A DNA stretch of 47,322 nt from Actinomycetota bacterium (GCA_027729805.1 JAQCEO010000010.1:1-47322), one strand, 5' to 3'; numbered from the stretch's first letter, positions 1 to 8,849 are shown. Notes: generated by a model not told the origin, from the sequence alone. Program-made: numbers and translations.

Positions 1-1
1 G

Positions 2-109
2 GGTGACGGCAAGTTGGCAAAACAGGGGCGTTATGACCTCATCGCTAGAAATGGTGACGTCAAGAGCGATAAGGCCAAGTTCTCACTTACCAAGGAAAAG
101 AAGTCGTGA
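2..109 (+). CDS. C-terminal fragment of an unidentified protein (5' end outside window)
   Basis: An open frame enters from the left edge and runs 35 codons to a TGA at 107-109. The visible tail is lysine-rich and polar (it ends TKEKKS) with an alternating pattern (GRYDLIARNG) that could be the last strands of a beta-rich domain. That is only an impression, and I do not recognise the family. It converges on radA with a 66-nt gap (110-175) in which I see no convincing terminator hairpin. disA, which often follows radA in actinobacteria, is not found there. Confidence 0.5.
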   Translation, partial: GDGKLAKQGRYDLIARNGDVKSDKAKFSLTKEKKS

Positions 110-175
110 CGGTGGATATGCGGCCTCGGTGCTTTCGGGGGCGTCGAAATTCGCAATTATGAAGTGGCGTTCGGG

Positions 176-1558
176 CTAACTTCGCTGCGCATTAACAAGA
201 GTGCGGGCCACCGCGAGCGCCTCATTAAGTGAGGTAACCTCGTGCACCCGGATGTCAGTTACATTCGAATCACCCTTTGAGCCGCGCGGGATGATCGCAT
301 CGGTGAATCCAAGCCGCGCAGCTTCCGCGAGACGGCGGGTGAGGGCCGTAACTTTGCGGACATCACCGGAGAGCCCAACTTCGCCGATGGCAATAAGCCC
401 ACTCGGTAGGGCCACATCGTTGACACTGCTCGAGATTGCCAGCGCAATAGCTAGGTCAGTTGCGGGTTCAACCAGGCGCACCCCGCCAACCGTCGCCACA
501 AAACAGTCGGAGGTGGCGAGCTTTAGGCCAACTCGGCGCTCGAGCACCCCGAGCATCATGGCGATGCGCGAGGAGTCCAGGCCACTTGTTACCCGACGAG
601 GCTGCGGAGCGCTTGAGGGGGCGATCAGCGCCTGCACTTCGGTGACCAGCGGGCGCCGACCTTCAACGGTGACGCTCACGCAAGTGCCAGGGGCCGGCTC
701 ATGGCGATCACCGAGGAATAACCCACTTGGATCGGCGAGCCCGATGATTCCGTCATCGACAAGCTCAAAGCAACCGATTTCATCCGCGGGACCGAACCGA
801 TTTTTCACGGCCCGCACCAAACGCAAGGTGCTATGCCGATCGCCCTCGAAGTAGAGAACCACGTCCACCAGGTGTTCAAGGGCCCGGGGCCCGGCGACAC
901 TGCCGTCCTTTGTCACATGCCCAACGATGATCGCGGTCATGCCGCGGGATTTAGCGCGAGCGATCACCGAGGCGGCGACCTCGCGTATCTGGGTTACCCC
1001 CCCTGCCGCGCCGTCGATCTCGGCGCTAGCGATGGTCTGTACCGAGTCCAAGATCAGCAGGCTGGGCTCGAGCGTCTCGATGTGTCCCAGTACCCCCCCT
1101 AAATCGGTCTCGGCAGCCAGATAAAGGCCATCGGTGAGGGCGCCAATGCGTTCGGCACGCATTCGTACCTGAGCGGTGGATTCTTCTCCGGTGACATACA
1201 AGGTGAGCTGCCCGGCATCAGCCCAGCGGGCGGCCACGTCAAGGAGCAGGGTGGATTTGCCGACCCCGGGTTCACCGGCTAATAAGATCACCGCTCCCGG
1301 CACTAGACCGCCACCAAGCACTCGGTCGAATTCGCTGATGCCCGTTTGCGTTGCGGCAGCCGCCGTGAGATCCACCGAGCCAATGGGTAGTGCTGGGGTG
1401 CCGGATTTTGCCGCCGTGGTGCCGCGAGTTCGAGTGGCACCTATTTCATCAACGGTGCCCCACGCTTGGCACTCCCCACAGCGTCCAACCCATTTAACGC
1501 TGGTCCAGCCGCAATCACTGCAGCGGTAGGCCGGGGCTTTTGGGGCGGTGCGGGCCAT
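176..1558 (-). CDS. radA: DNA repair protein RadA (Sms)
   Basis: RadA is a RecA-family DNA-dependent ATPase/helicase that processes recombination intermediates and helps branch migration. The 460-residue protein has the expected length and order. An N-terminal zinc finger has Cys13, Cys16, Cys27 and Cys30. Walker A (GEPGVGKST) is at 95-103, Walker B (LLILDSVQT) at 167-175 and the RadA signature KNRFG at 252-256. A Lon-like P domain makes up the C-terminal third. The gene lies 21 nt downstream of the cysteine-rich gene at 1580-2347 on the same strand, so the two are probably cotranscribed. I see no Shine-Dalgarno before the ATG and no TAnnnT box 6-7 nt upstream, which fits a downstream operon position. 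Identification is secure. Recombination or stress regulation is not visible. Confidence 0.97.
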   Translation of the reverse strand: MARTAPKAPAYRCSDCGWTSVKWVGRCGECQAWGTVDEIGATRTRGTTAAKSGTPALPIGSVDLTAAAATQTGISEFDRVLGGGLVPGAVILLAGEPGVGKSTLLLDVAARWADAGQLTLYVTGEESTAQVRMRAERIGALTDGLYLAAETDLGGVLGHIETLEPSLLILDSVQTIASAEIDGAAGGVTQIREVAASVIARAKSRGMTAIIVGHVTKDGSVAGPRALEHLVDVVLYFEGDRHSTLRLVRAVKNRFGPADEIGCFELVDDGIIGLADPSGLFLGDRHEPAPGTCVSVTVEGRRPLVTEVQALIAPSSAPQPRRVTSGLDSSRIAMMLGVLERRVGLKLATSDCFVATVGGVRLVEPATDLAIALAISSSVNDVALPSGLIAIGEVGLSGDVRKVTALTRRLAEAARLGFTDAIIPRGSKGDSNVTDIRVHEVTSLNEALAVARTLVNAQRS

Positions 1559-1579
1559 CTGGGTTTTCGAAGAGTCGGT

Positions 1580-2347
1580 CTAGGAGGTGATGGGGGGGTC
1601 GGCCGGGTGTGGAGTCAGGCCGGTGGTGTCGGTCACGGTCAATAACAACTTTTCGCGGGCCGTGCACAGGCGCGCCAATTCTTCGTAGGCCGGTAAGCCG
1701 ATGAGGGCCACGATCTCATCCCGTGATGACAGGTAAACCGGCTCGGTGCCGATATGTGCCTCGGTATTGCTGCTGCAATACCAATCCAGATCATGGCCGC
1801 CGGCACCCCAAGTTCGGCGGTCATATTCACCGAGTACGACCACAAGGCGCTCGACTTCGTCCTCGTACTTCTTGTTCTCGTAGGTTCGGCTAAGGGGTAG
1901 CTGCCAGCACACCTCGGGCTTGGTCTCGACGAAGGAGATGCCCTCACGGTTGGCCAGGTGGTGCAGTGCGCAGCCGTAGCCGCCGGCGAAGTCCTTTTGA
2001 TTGTGGAAGATGCAGGCACCGTTATGTACCGCGGTCTTGCGGGCGCCGTCCTCCTTTTCGATCCAGCCCTTTTTCTTGCCGATTTTGATGTTCTGCCACA
2101 TGTCGCCATCGAGTTTTTCGACCCAGCGGGTGACCCGCTTTTCATCTTTTTTCTCGGAGAAGTGTGCGCCAAGAGTGCAGCAGCCGGCGTCCGGGGCGTC
2201 CGCGTAGATGCCTTTGCAGCCCCGGCCGAAAATACAGGTCCAGCGAGAGGTCAACCAGGTTAGGTCAGCTCGGATTATCTGGTTTTCGTCAGCGGGATCG
2301 ATGAACTCGACCCACTGGCGTGGAAAATCTAAGGCGACCTCAGGCAT
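1580..2347 (-). CDS. Cysteine-rich protein, putative metal-chelating (YkgJ/DUF3109-like)
   Basis: This 255-residue soluble protein of unknown function has no signal peptide or membrane segment. The first half is rich in cysteines in short motifs: CIFGRGCKG, a CC pair, ACIFH, YGCALHH and CWQLP. This pattern resembles the YkgJ/DUF3109-type families thought to hold zinc or an iron-sulfur cluster. The assignment rests on the cysteine pattern only. I chose the ATG at 2347 because a TAGAGT box sits exactly 7 nt upstream with no leader. The longest frame would use a GTG at 2368 and add seven residues (MPNRVCS), with no upstream signal. The gene precedes radA on the same strand and is divergent from ppx. 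Metal binding and any link to DNA repair are inference. Confidence 0.75.
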   Translation of the reverse strand: MPEVALDFPRQWVEFIDPADENQIIRADLTWLTSRWTCIFGRGCKGIYADAPDAGCCTLGAHFSEKKDEKRVTRWVEKLDGDMWQNIKIGKKKGWIEKEDGARKTAVHNGACIFHNQKDFAGGYGCALHHLANREGISFVETKPEVCWQLPLSRTYENKKYEDEVERLVVVLGEYDRRTWGAGGHDLDWYCSSNTEAHIGTEPVYLSSRDEIVALIGLPAYEELARLCTAREKLLLTVTDTTGLTPHPADPPITS

Positions 2348-2354
2348 GGAGCAC

Positions 2355-2360
2355 ACTCTA
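2355..2360 (-). promoter_or_regulatory. Leaderless -10 box for the cysteine-rich gene and radA
   Basis: On the minus strand TAGAGT is followed by 7 nt and then the ATG at 2347. This spacing would make transcription start at or next to the start codon. No clear -35 hexamer is visible. An ATTAACTA octamer at 2370-2377, also found in the tetR upstream inverted repeat, lies in the expected spacer. Confidence 0.5.
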
Positions 2361-2383
2361 TTGGGCACTATTAACTAAGACGC

Positions 2384-2401
2384 GCCCGCGCCCAAGCGGG
2401 C
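2384..2401. repeat. GC-rich inverted repeat between divergent promoters
   Basis: Arms GCCCGC (2384-2389) and GCGGGC (2396-2401) flank a 6-nt loop. The repeat sits between the two back-to-back start regions of the cysteine-rich gene and ppx. There is no T-tract, so it is not a normal intrinsic terminator. A protein-binding site or chance are both possible. Confidence 0.4.
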
Positions 2402-2420
2402 ACCGGGAGGTGCTTGCAGG

Positions 2421-2426
2421 TACCTT
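2421..2426 (+). promoter_or_regulatory. Leaderless -10 box for ppx
   Basis: TACCTT is followed by 6 nt and then the ppx ATG at 2433, placing the transcript start at the start codon. No -35 consensus is visible 17-18 nt further upstream. Confidence 0.5.
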
Positions 2427-2432
2427 CTGACT

Positions 2433-3362
2433 ATGCGGCTGGGCGTCCTTGATATCGGGTCAAATACGGTACATCTTTTGCTCGTTGACGCGCACTACGG
2501 AGCAGCTCCGATCCCGGCCTCGAAATTGAAGATGCCACTTAGGCTGGCCGAGCACTTGACCCCTGATGGGCGCATTGACGCGGCGGCGGTTGACGAACTA
2601 ATCGGATTCATCCGACAAGGCCAGCAGCTTTCTGAAGATAAGGGCGCCACCGAGGTGATGGTGTTTGCCACGTCTGCCATCCGCGAGGCCGGCAACGGTG
2701 AAGAAGTGTTGAGTCGAGTTCGTGATGAGACCGGCGTCTTTATTGATGTGCTTTCGGGTGAAGCCGAGGCCCGCATGACATTTCTCGCGGTGCGCCGGTG
2801 GTTTGGTTGGTCGACGGGTCGACTGCTAGTTGTCGATATCGGGGGCGGCTCGCTAGAACTCGCGTCGGGGGTGGACGAGGAACCCGATGTGGCCGTCTCA
2901 TTGCCCCTGGGGGCCGGCCGCGTAACTCGATCGCATCTAATCGGTGACCCCCCGACGCCCGATTCCCTTCGTGAGCTACGTCGATTTGTTCGTGCTGAAA
3001 TCGCAGCGGTTACCGGGCGCCTGCTGCGCGTCGGTGAGCCGAGTATGGCTGCGGCTACCTCTAAGACATTTCGGCAACTGGCTCGGATCGCGGGGGCGGC
3101 GCCGTCGACCGAGGGCATGTACGTCAGGCGCTCAATGAGTATTACCGACCTGACCTCACTGGTAAATAAATTGGCTGGAATGACAGCCGCGGAACGCACC
3201 AAGTTACCGGGGGTCTCATCGGCGCGCGCCGGTCAGTTGCTCGCCGGTGCGGTGGTTGCCGAATCCGTCATGGATTTACTTGATATCAAGGAGTTCGTGA
3301 TCTGCCCGTGGGCCTTACGCGAGGGCATGATTCTTCATCGCATGGATCGCCTGACTGAGTGA
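2433..3362 (+). CDS. ppx: Ppx/GppA family exopolyphosphatase
   Basis: This 309-residue protein belongs to the ASKHA-fold Ppx/GppA phosphatases, which hydrolyse inorganic polyphosphate and/or pppGpp. Diagnostic motifs are present: DIGSNT at 7-12, [14 protein letters not shown] near 78-91, SGEAEARM at 108-115 and the second phosphate loop DIGGGSLE at 135-142. The length fits the short actinobacterial Ppx1 type, which lacks the C-terminal HD extension of enterobacterial Ppx. The start follows a leaderless -10 box. The next gene, a P-type ATPase, begins inside the ppx stop (TGATG), so the two are translationally coupled. In mycobacteria a sugar-phosphate isomerase and proC also lie near ppx1. Which substrate dominates cannot be read from sequence. 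Confidence 0.93.
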   Translation: MRLGVLDIGSNTVHLLLVDAHYGAAPIPASKLKMPLRLAEHLTPDGRIDAAAVDELIGFIRQGQQLSEDKGATEVMVFATSAIREAGNGEEVLSRVRDETGVFIDVLSGEAEARMTFLAVRRWFGWSTGRLLVVDIGGGSLELASGVDEEPDVAVSLPLGAGRVTRSHLIGDPPTPDSLRELRRFVRAEIAAVTGRLLRVGEPSMAAATSKTFRQLARIAGAAPSTEGMYVRRSMSITDLTSLVNKLAGMTAAERTKLPGVSSARAGQLLAGAVVAESVMDLLDIKEFVICPWALREGMILHRMDRLTE

Positions 3363-5677
3363 TGGAGGTCGTTCATGGCTTGACGGCGGCTGAGGTTGCT
3401 GAGCGGGTAGCTGCGGGTCAGATAAACGATTTACCCAACGTAAACAGTCGCAGCATCAGTGACATCATCAAGGCGAACACCCTAACTTGGTTCAACGGTC
3501 TTATCGGGGCGATGTGGATCGTGATGCTACTGATTGCTCCGATACAGGATTCCCTTTTTGGTTTCGTCATAGTGGCGAATACCGCAATCGGCATCATTCA
3601 GGAGTTTCGCGCAGCTAGGGCGCTTGCGAAGCTCGCCGTTATCGGCGAAGCCAAGCCGGTGGTGCGACGCGATGGCACCGATGTCCCGGTCAGTGCAAAT
3701 GAGGTCGTGCTCGATGACGTGATCGTGCTGACCACGGGGGACCAACTGGTAGTTGATGGTGAGGTGCTAGTCGCTGACGGTCTAGAAATTGATGAGAGTC
3801 TGCTCACCGGCGAAGCCGACCCCGTTGATATGAAAATCGGCGATCAAGTGATGTCGGGCTCATTCGTGGTTGCGGGTTCTGGACTGTATCGAGCCACCCG
3901 GGTCGGTCGAGATTCATTTGCCGCCGGACTAACCGAGCAGGCCAAGAAGTTTCATCAGACCAACTCCGAACTTCGCGATTCGATTAACAGATTCATTAGA
4001 CTCCTGTCGTATTTACTGCTGCCTGTTGGCCTTCTGCTGTTCTTCTCGCAATGGCTGCGCGCTGATCTACCGATTAATGAGGTATTGCGGGGCACGATCG
4101 CCGGTATGGTCACCATGGTGCCTGAGGGCCTAGTGCTACTTACCAGCATCGCGATGGCCGTGGCAGTGATTCGACTTGCCGCCAAGAAGGTTCTAGTTCA
4201 AGACCTGCCGGCGGTTGAAGTCCTTGCTCGCGTTGACACTATCTGTGTCGATAAGACTGGCACCCTTACCGAGCCGGGTATGCAGGTGCGCGATGTGGTG
4301 AGTTTGGTGGATGAAGCGGCTACTTCGGCTGCCCTTGGTGCGCTGGCGGCGGTTGAGTCCAGCCCGAATCTGACTTTGCAGGCGGTCGGGGCGCGATACC
4401 CGAACCCGGCTTGGTTGGTGCAACAAAGTGTGCCCTTCTCCAGTGCGCGCAAATGGTCGGCAGCAACTTTTGCCGGCCACGGGACTTGGGTCATCGGGGC
4501 TCCGGAAATGCTGCTTGCCGATGGCGACCCGGTTCGGGCCCGGGCCGACACCATTGCGGGTGACGGTGCCCGCGTTCTACTCCTTGCTAAGGGCGCGGAT
4601 GCTCCCGATGCGGAGAGCGGCCCCGGTCAGGTAACGCCGGTGGCCCTAGTAGTGATTGACCAAACTCTGCGCCCTGATGCTGCGGAAACTGTTGCTTATT
4701 TCCTCGAGCAAGACGTTCGAGTTAAAGTTATTTCGGGTGATAATGCGGCGACCGTTGGTGCGATCGCGGCGCAAGCTGGTGTGCCCGGCGCTGAAAACCC
4801 CATTGATGCTCGAACCTTGCCACAGGACACCGTCGAGGTTGCCAAGGTGCTTGAGACTGCTTCAGTCTTCGGCCGGGTGACCCCGTTGCAAAAGCAATCA
4901 ATGGTCGACGCACTGCATCTTCAAGGCTGCACAGTTGCGATGACCGGCGATGGTGTCAACGATGTGCTGGCGCTGAAGAATGCTGATCTAGGTATCGCGA
5001 TGGGTTCAGGGTCGGGGGCTACCCGCGCTGTTGCCCAACTAGTTCTGCTTGACGATAAGTGGGCGGTTATGCCTAGTGTGGTTGCCGAAGGCCGGCGAGT
5101 TCTTGGCAATATAGAGCGCGTCGCCGATGTCTTCTTAACTAAATCCTTTTACGCGATTTTCATCTCCATCGCCACGGGCGTCTTCGCGGTTGCCTTCCCG
5201 TTTCTGCCCCGCCACATTTCACTTATCGGGGCACTAACTATTGGCATCCCTGGATTCTTCCTGGCGCTGATGCCAAATACCGAGCGATTTCGTCCAGGCT
5301 TTTTCAAGCGGGTGTTAATTTTCACGGCGCCGGCCGGGGCCGTCGCGGCCTTGGCTGCTTTCACCAGTTACGGCATCGCATTGAACGTTGGTGAGACCTT
5401 GGGCGATGCGCAATCCGCGGCAACCGTCACCTTGTTCATCGTCACCACTGCGGTATTGATTCAAAGTGCCCGTCCACTTAGCCTGCTTAGATTGGGCATC
5501 GTCGCCCTCATGATTGTGTTGTTCCTAGGGGTGTTGTTCATCCCATTCTTCTCTAACTTCTTTGCGCTGTCCCTCGACCCTGAACGCTACAGTCTCGTGG
5601 CTATCGCGGTGGGTTTGGTAGGGGCATGTGGAGTTTGGGTTATTGCGGCTTCGACTGATCGGTGGCGGCGGGCGTGA
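3362..5677 (+). CDS. P-type cation-transporting ATPase, CtpE-like
   Basis: This integral-membrane P-type ATPase of about 771 residues lacks N-terminal heavy-metal domains. Numbering from the GTG one codon upstream, the actuator motif TGEA is at 150-153 and the membrane motif VPEGL at 254-258. The phosphorylated aspartate is D298 in DKTGT, the nucleotide-binding motif RKWSA is near 364-368 and the hinge motif GDGVND is at 530-535. About six C-terminal hydrophobic segments follow. The PEGL motif leading into [14 protein letters not shown], with no CPC motif, resembles mycobacterial CtpE, a calcium-uptake ATPase. Calcium as substrate is therefore inferred from family resemblance. The ATG at 3362 shares its A with the ppx stop; a GTG at 3359 is also in frame. 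The 3' end overlaps the next gene by 4 nt, so this transporter sits inside the ppx operon. Confidence 0.92.
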   Translation: MEVVHGLTAAEVAERVAAGQINDLPNVNSRSISDIIKANTLTWFNGLIGAMWIVMLLIAPIQDSLFGFVIVANTAIGIIQEFRAARALAKLAVIGEAKPVVRRDGTDVPVSANEVVLDDVIVLTTGDQLVVDGEVLVADGLEIDESLLTGEADPVDMKIGDQVMSGSFVVAGSGLYRATRVGRDSFAAGLTEQAKKFHQTNSELRDSINRFIRLLSYLLLPVGLLLFFSQWLRADLPINEVLRGTIAGMVTMVPEGLVLLTSIAMAVAVIRLAAKKVLVQDLPAVEVLARVDTICVDKTGTLTEPGMQVRDVVSLVDEAATSAALGALAAVESSPNLTLQAVGARYPNPAWLVQQSVPFSSARKWSAATFAGHGTWVIGAPEMLLADGDPVRARADTIAGDGARVLLLAKGADAPDAESGPGQVTPVALVVIDQTLRPDAAETVAYFLEQDVRVKVISGDNAATVGAIAAQAGVPGAENPIDARTLPQDTVEVAKVLETASVFGRVTPLQKQSMVDALHLQGCTVAMTGDGVNDVLALKNADLGIAMGSGSGATRAVAQLVLLDDKWAVMPSVVAEGRRVLGNIERVADVFLTKSFYAIFISIATGVFAVAFPFLPRHISLIGALTIGIPGFFLALMPNTERFRPGFFKRVLIFTAPAGAVAALAAFTSYGIALNVGETLGDAQSAATVTLFIVTTAVLIQSARPLSLLRLGIVALMIVLFLGVLFIPFFSNFFALSLDPERYSLVAIAVGLVGACGVWVIAASTDRWRRA

Positions 5678-6453
5678 GCCCACTCATTGGCTTATCAAGT
5701 TCATCGGTTTACCCAGAGAACACCGCTGCCGCCTTTGAGATCGCCGCAGCACTTGGCTACGACGGCGTAGAGGTGATGGTCGGTACTGATTCAGTAAGTC
5801 AGGATGTTGATGCGCTTGCAGCATTGGTCGACCACTATCAGGTGCCGGTTATCTCGATCCACGCCCCATGCCTGCTCATTACCCAGCGGGTGTGGGGCAC
5901 TGATTCCTGGGCGAAACTGCGCAAGGCGCAAGAAGTAGCTGAAATGCTCGGTGCTTCAACGGTAGTGGTGCACCCGCCCTTCAGGTGGCAGCGTGACTAC
6001 GCGCGTACCTTTGTTAGCGGCCTGAAGGCTATGGGCAATGAGACTGCTGTGCAATTTTCAGTAGAGAACATGTTCCCGTGGCGCGCAGTCGCGCAACGCT
6101 TACCTGCCTATTCACCTGGTTGGGATATCCGAGACGAGGATTACCCGCACACTACTTTGGACCTCTCCCACACCGCGGTCTCCGGCAGTGATGCCCTGCA
6201 GTTCGCGAGGGATCTTGGTGAACGCCTGACCCACCTGCATTTAGCTGACGGCAGCGGTTCGGCGGTCGATGAGCACTTACTGCCCGGACGAGGCACCCAG
6301 CCGGTTGGTGATGTCCTAGAACTTCTGGTCGCCAGCGGCTTCTGCGGAGCAGTAATTGTCGAAGTCAGCACCCGGGGTGCGAACTCACGTGAGCAACGGT
6401 TGGCCGATCTAGTCGAGGCCCTTACTTTCGCTCGCCATCACCTGTCACCTTGA
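5674..6453 (+). CDS. Sugar phosphate isomerase/epimerase (xylose isomerase-like TIM barrel)
   Basis: A cytosolic (beta/alpha)8 protein of about 259 residues in the AP-endonuclease-2/xylose-isomerase-like family. The expected barrel-strand motifs occur in order: [47 protein letters not shown] and AVIVEVS. The Glu in VENMF, Asp in LDLSH and His in HLHLADG are typical divalent-metal ligands. The GTG at 5674 overlaps the preceding stop as GTGA and is preferred over an in-frame GTG at 5662. A homologue lies in the ppx-proC region of mycobacteria, so this is a conserved neighbourhood. The substrate is unknown for this family member. Confidence 0.85.
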   Translation: MSPLIGLSSSSVYPENTAAAFEIAAALGYDGVEVMVGTDSVSQDVDALAALVDHYQVPVISIHAPCLLITQRVWGTDSWAKLRKAQEVAEMLGASTVVVHPPFRWQRDYARTFVSGLKAMGNETAVQFSVENMFPWRAVAQRLPAYSPGWDIRDEDYPHTTLDLSHTAVSGSDALQFARDLGERLTHLHLADGSGSAVDEHLLPGRGTQPVGDVLELLVASGFCGAVIVEVSTRGANSREQRLADLVEALTFARHHLSP

Positions 6454-6479
6454 GTTAATTCGGTGGCCACGCATTAACT
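6453..6479. promoter_or_regulatory. Inverted repeat upstream of tetR, candidate operator
   Basis: Perfect 7-bp arms AGTTAAT (6453-6459) and ATTAACT (6473-6479) surround a 13-nt spacer that itself contains the palindrome GTGGCCAC (6463-6470). The element lies over the position expected for the -35 region of the tetR leaderless promoter. TetR proteins commonly bind such palindromes at their own promoters. It starts within the last base of the preceding stop codon. There is no T-run, so it is not a standard terminator. Confidence 0.5.
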
Positions 6480-6492
6480 AGCCGCCGCCCGG

Positions 6493-6498
6493 TACGGT
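6493..6498 (+). promoter_or_regulatory. Leaderless -10 box for tetR
   Basis: TACGGT is followed by 7 nt and then an in-frame GTG at 6506. The spacing supports that GTG as the start rather than the GTG at 6497, which would lie inside the box. Confidence 0.5.
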
Positions 6499-6505
6499 GC
6501 TGGGT

Positions 6506-7108
6506 GTGGCCGAAGCCGATCTGACTTCTTCGATCTTGGGTGCGGCGCGCTCAGTGCTCGGTGCCCGCGGATATGCAAACACCACGATCAAAACAGTGGC
6601 TGCGGCCGCCGGCGTTGCCCCTGGCGTAGTCCGGTCCCTTTACTCCAATAAAGAGCAATTACTTGCCACCGCATTAAGGGTGCCGTTCGACCCGGCGGGC
6701 AGTATTCCGAAGTTAATCGCACCTGGCTTGGACGGCATGGGCGAGCGGCTAGTGCGCCTGACCTTGCAACTTAGTGGAGATGAACAGGTGCGTAAGGACG
6801 CCACCAACTTGATGCAGTCCGCTCGCGCATCTGCGGGGGTTGATCAACTGCGCGGTCTGACCGACTTCCTGCAGGCGACTTTGCTTGATCGGGTAGTGGA
6901 AGCCATTGGTGTTCCTGATGCCCGGATGCGCGGCGCCTTGATCACCGCGTACTTAGCCGGGGTGGTCGCAACCCGCTGCATATTGAATATCGAACCACTG
7001 GCGTCCGCGACAGATGAGGTGATCGTGGCTCTGGTGGCACCGACTATTCAGCGACTCCTCGACCCAACACAGCCACTGCCTACCAAGGATGCGACCGGGA
7101 AGTCATAA
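6506..7108 (+). CDS. TetR family transcriptional regulator
   Basis: A 200-residue one-domain regulator. The N-terminal helix-turn-helix covers about 15-60 with the typical sequence TTIKTVAAAAGVAPGVV followed by SLYSNKEQLL. The C-terminal ligand-binding and dimerisation helices are not assignable to a ligand. The GTG at 6506 was chosen from the leaderless -10 spacing; the longest frame begins at GTG 6497. The gene lies 9 nt before the proline-dehydrogenase-like gene and directly downstream of an inverted repeat, so autoregulation and control of the ProDH-like/proC segment are reasonable inferences. The identification as TetR is firm and the target is not known. Confidence 0.88.
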   Translation: MAEADLTSSILGAARSVLGARGYANTTIKTVAAAAGVAPGVVRSLYSNKEQLLATALRVPFDPAGSIPKLIAPGLDGMGERLVRLTLQLSGDEQVRKDATNLMQSARASAGVDQLRGLTDFLQATLLDRVVEAIGVPDARMRGALITAYLAGVVATRCILNIEPLASATDEVIVALVAPTIQRLLDPTQPLPTKDATGKS

Positions 7109-7117
7109 GGTCATCTG

Positions 7118-8026
7118 GTGTCATCAGTTCGCAATGTCTTTGAGCAGATCGCCAAAAACAAGGCCATCGGCTCCTTTATCGCCGGTACGCCAATCGGGCG
7201 CGAGTTCGTGCACCGGGTTGCGGGAGGCGAGCAGGTAGAAGATGTGATCGAAGCAGCACAACTCTTGGCCGACGCGGGGAGGCTAATAAGTCTTGAACGC
7301 GCGGTGAGCGGGGAACTATCCGAGTCCGAAAGCGCCGTGGTTTTCGCTGACTACGCAGTGGCGGTCAGCGCCTTGGCTTCGGCAGCACTGGCGCGCATCT
7401 CCGAGGTGGTGATTCTCCCCGAGGTCGTCCTTCGTGGGAGTTTGAGAAGTGCGCCGTTAAGGGACTTGTGCGCGCAGGCGCAGATCAGCCAAGTAAGTGT
7501 CATGATCGGGATGGGCCCGGACGATTTAGTCGATGCCACCCTTGAGTTGGTAAGTGGCCTACGTGCCGAAGGTTTCGATGTCGGGGTGACTTTGCAATCG
7601 GTTCTCCGGCGAACCGAAGACGATTGCGAAACCATCGGGGGTCGAGTGTGCTTGGTTAAGGGGGCGACCAGTTATGTAGCACTGGATCGCTTCGGCCAAG
7701 CAATCGAGGTGGATAAGTCCTATATCCGCTGCGCAAAAGCTTTACTGCGAGCGGCTGCTGAACCAGTTTTTGCCACCCAAGACCCGCGCCTGATCGAGAT
7801 TATCCAGACGCTCACCGCCCGGCTGCACCGTGAAAAGGGCAGTTATGAGTTCGCTATGTATTACGGGCAAAGCACGGGGTTACAGCAGCGCTTGACCGAA
7901 GCTGGTGAGGCGGTCCGGGTGTATATCCCGTTCGGGCCGGGGTGGTTTGGCCGCCTCGTGGGAGGCTTGGCGGAAAGACCGACCGGTTTAGTCCCGGCGA
8001 TCAGGTCACTGCTCCCAGGTGCCTGA
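7118..8026 (+). CDS. Proline dehydrogenase-like protein with altered substrate site
   Basis: This 302-residue TIM-barrel protein is recognisable as the ProDH family by several motifs in the right order: RTEDD at 165-169, RVCLVKGA at 176-183, ATQDPRLIEI near 219-228, YEFAMYYG at 243-250 and RVYIPFG at 267-273 with Trp276. Proline dehydrogenase oxidises proline to pyrroline-5-carboxylate using FAD. In known enzymes the C-terminal motif carries two adjacent arginines that bind the proline carboxylate (YxxRRLxE). Here that stretch reads VGGLAERP with Gly282-Gly283. The middle of the protein also lacks recognisable early barrel motifs. FAD binding may be kept while the substrate has changed, or activity may be lost. 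No P5C dehydrogenase gene follows. The next gene is proC, which makes proline, an unusual partner for a catabolic enzyme. Confidence 0.75.
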   Translation: MSSVRNVFEQIAKNKAIGSFIAGTPIGREFVHRVAGGEQVEDVIEAAQLLADAGRLISLERAVSGELSESESAVVFADYAVAVSALASAALARISEVVILPEVVLRGSLRSAPLRDLCAQAQISQVSVMIGMGPDDLVDATLELVSGLRAEGFDVGVTLQSVLRRTEDDCETIGGRVCLVKGATSYVALDRFGQAIEVDKSYIRCAKALLRAAAEPVFATQDPRLIEIIQTLTARLHREKGSYEFAMYYGQSTGLQQRLTEAGEAVRVYIPFGPGWFGRLVGGLAERPTGLVPAIRSLLPGA

Positions 8027-8051
8027 TCACGGATAAGCGAGAGGAAATAGC

Positions 8052-8849
8052 GTGACACGCATCGCGGTACTAGGCGGCGGAGTGATGGGCGAGGCGCTAA
8101 TCGTCGGCCTGAAACGCCGGTTGACTCCAGCTCCAACCATCGTGGTCGCGGAAAAGCGGGTGGAGCGCGCGGCTGAATTGGCCGACCGGTTTGGGGTCCA
8201 GGTCGCGGCTCCGGCTGCTGCCGTAGTGGGCGCCGATGTCGTGATCATCGCGGTCAAGCCGCAAGATATTCGATCGTTAGTTCAAGAGATCGCGTCGGAT
8301 GTGGCCGATGGCGCCTTGGTCATTTCAATTGCGGCCGGCATCACCACTTTGTCAATCGAAGAAGTTCTTCCGCGGGCCAATGTGGTCCGGGCGATGCCAA
8401 ATTATCCGGCGCGGCTGGAACTCAGTGTCACGGGCATCAGCGCCGGCGCCAATTGCGATGGGGCAGCATTGGCTCACGCTGAGCAATTGCTGGCATCGGT
8501 GGGCACGGTGATTTCGGTGCCAGAGACCCTGCAGGACGCAATAACGGCGGTCTCTGGAAGTGGACCGGCGTATGTCTTCTTACTCGCCGAGGCGATGATG
8601 GCTGGTGCGCAGGCCGTTGGACTAAGTGCGGCCGATGCGCGCAACGCGGTGGTGCACACCCTGTTGGGTGCGGCCCACCTGCTTGATGTCAGTGGTGAGG
8701 AACCAGCGGTATTGCGCGCCATGGTGACTTCTCCGGGAGGCACCACCGCCGCGGCGATCGCGGTCTTACAGGAAAATGAAATCCTTGATTCATTCATAGC
8801 TGCCATCGTGGCAGCACGGGATCGAAGCCGAGAGCTATCTGCATCGTGA
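8052..8849 (+). CDS. proC: Pyrroline-5-carboxylate reductase
   Basis: ProC catalyses the last step of proline synthesis, NAD(P)H-dependent reduction of pyrroline-5-carboxylate, in the cytosol. The 265 residues have an N-terminal Rossmann fold with VLGGGVMGEALI near 6-17, IIAVKPQ near 65-71 and MPNYPA at 115-120 (the usual motif is MPNTPA, so Thr is Tyr here). The C-terminal dimerisation domain has the signature SGSGPAY at 168-174 and MVTSPGGTT near 224-232. A GAGGAAA Shine-Dalgarno (8041-8047) precedes the GTG at 8052. The stop overlaps the start of the deacetylase gene as GTGA. proC beside an HTH gene and bS22 matches the mycobacterial order. Confidence 0.96.
   Translation: MTRIAVLGGGVMGEALIVGLKRRLTPAPTIVVAEKRVERAAELADRFGVQVAAPAAAVVGADVVIIAVKPQDIRSLVQEIASDVADGALVISIAAGITTLSIEEVLPRANVVRAMPNYPARLELSVTGISAGANCDGAALAHAEQLLASVGTVISVPETLQDAITAVSGSGPAYVFLLAEAMMAGAQAVGLSAADARNAVVHTLLGAAHLLDVSGEEPAVLRAMVTSPGGTTAAAIAVLQENEILDSFIAAIVAARDRSRELSAS

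Noticed and set aside
201-854. 217-codon plus-strand frame opposite radA
   Set aside because: Antisense to a clear radA gene; Ser/Arg/Thr-rich low-complexity translation typical of shadows in GC-rich genes.
2495-3202. 235-codon minus-strand frame opposite ppx
   Set aside because: Shadow of ppx; composition dominated by Ser, Arg and Thr without recognisable domains.
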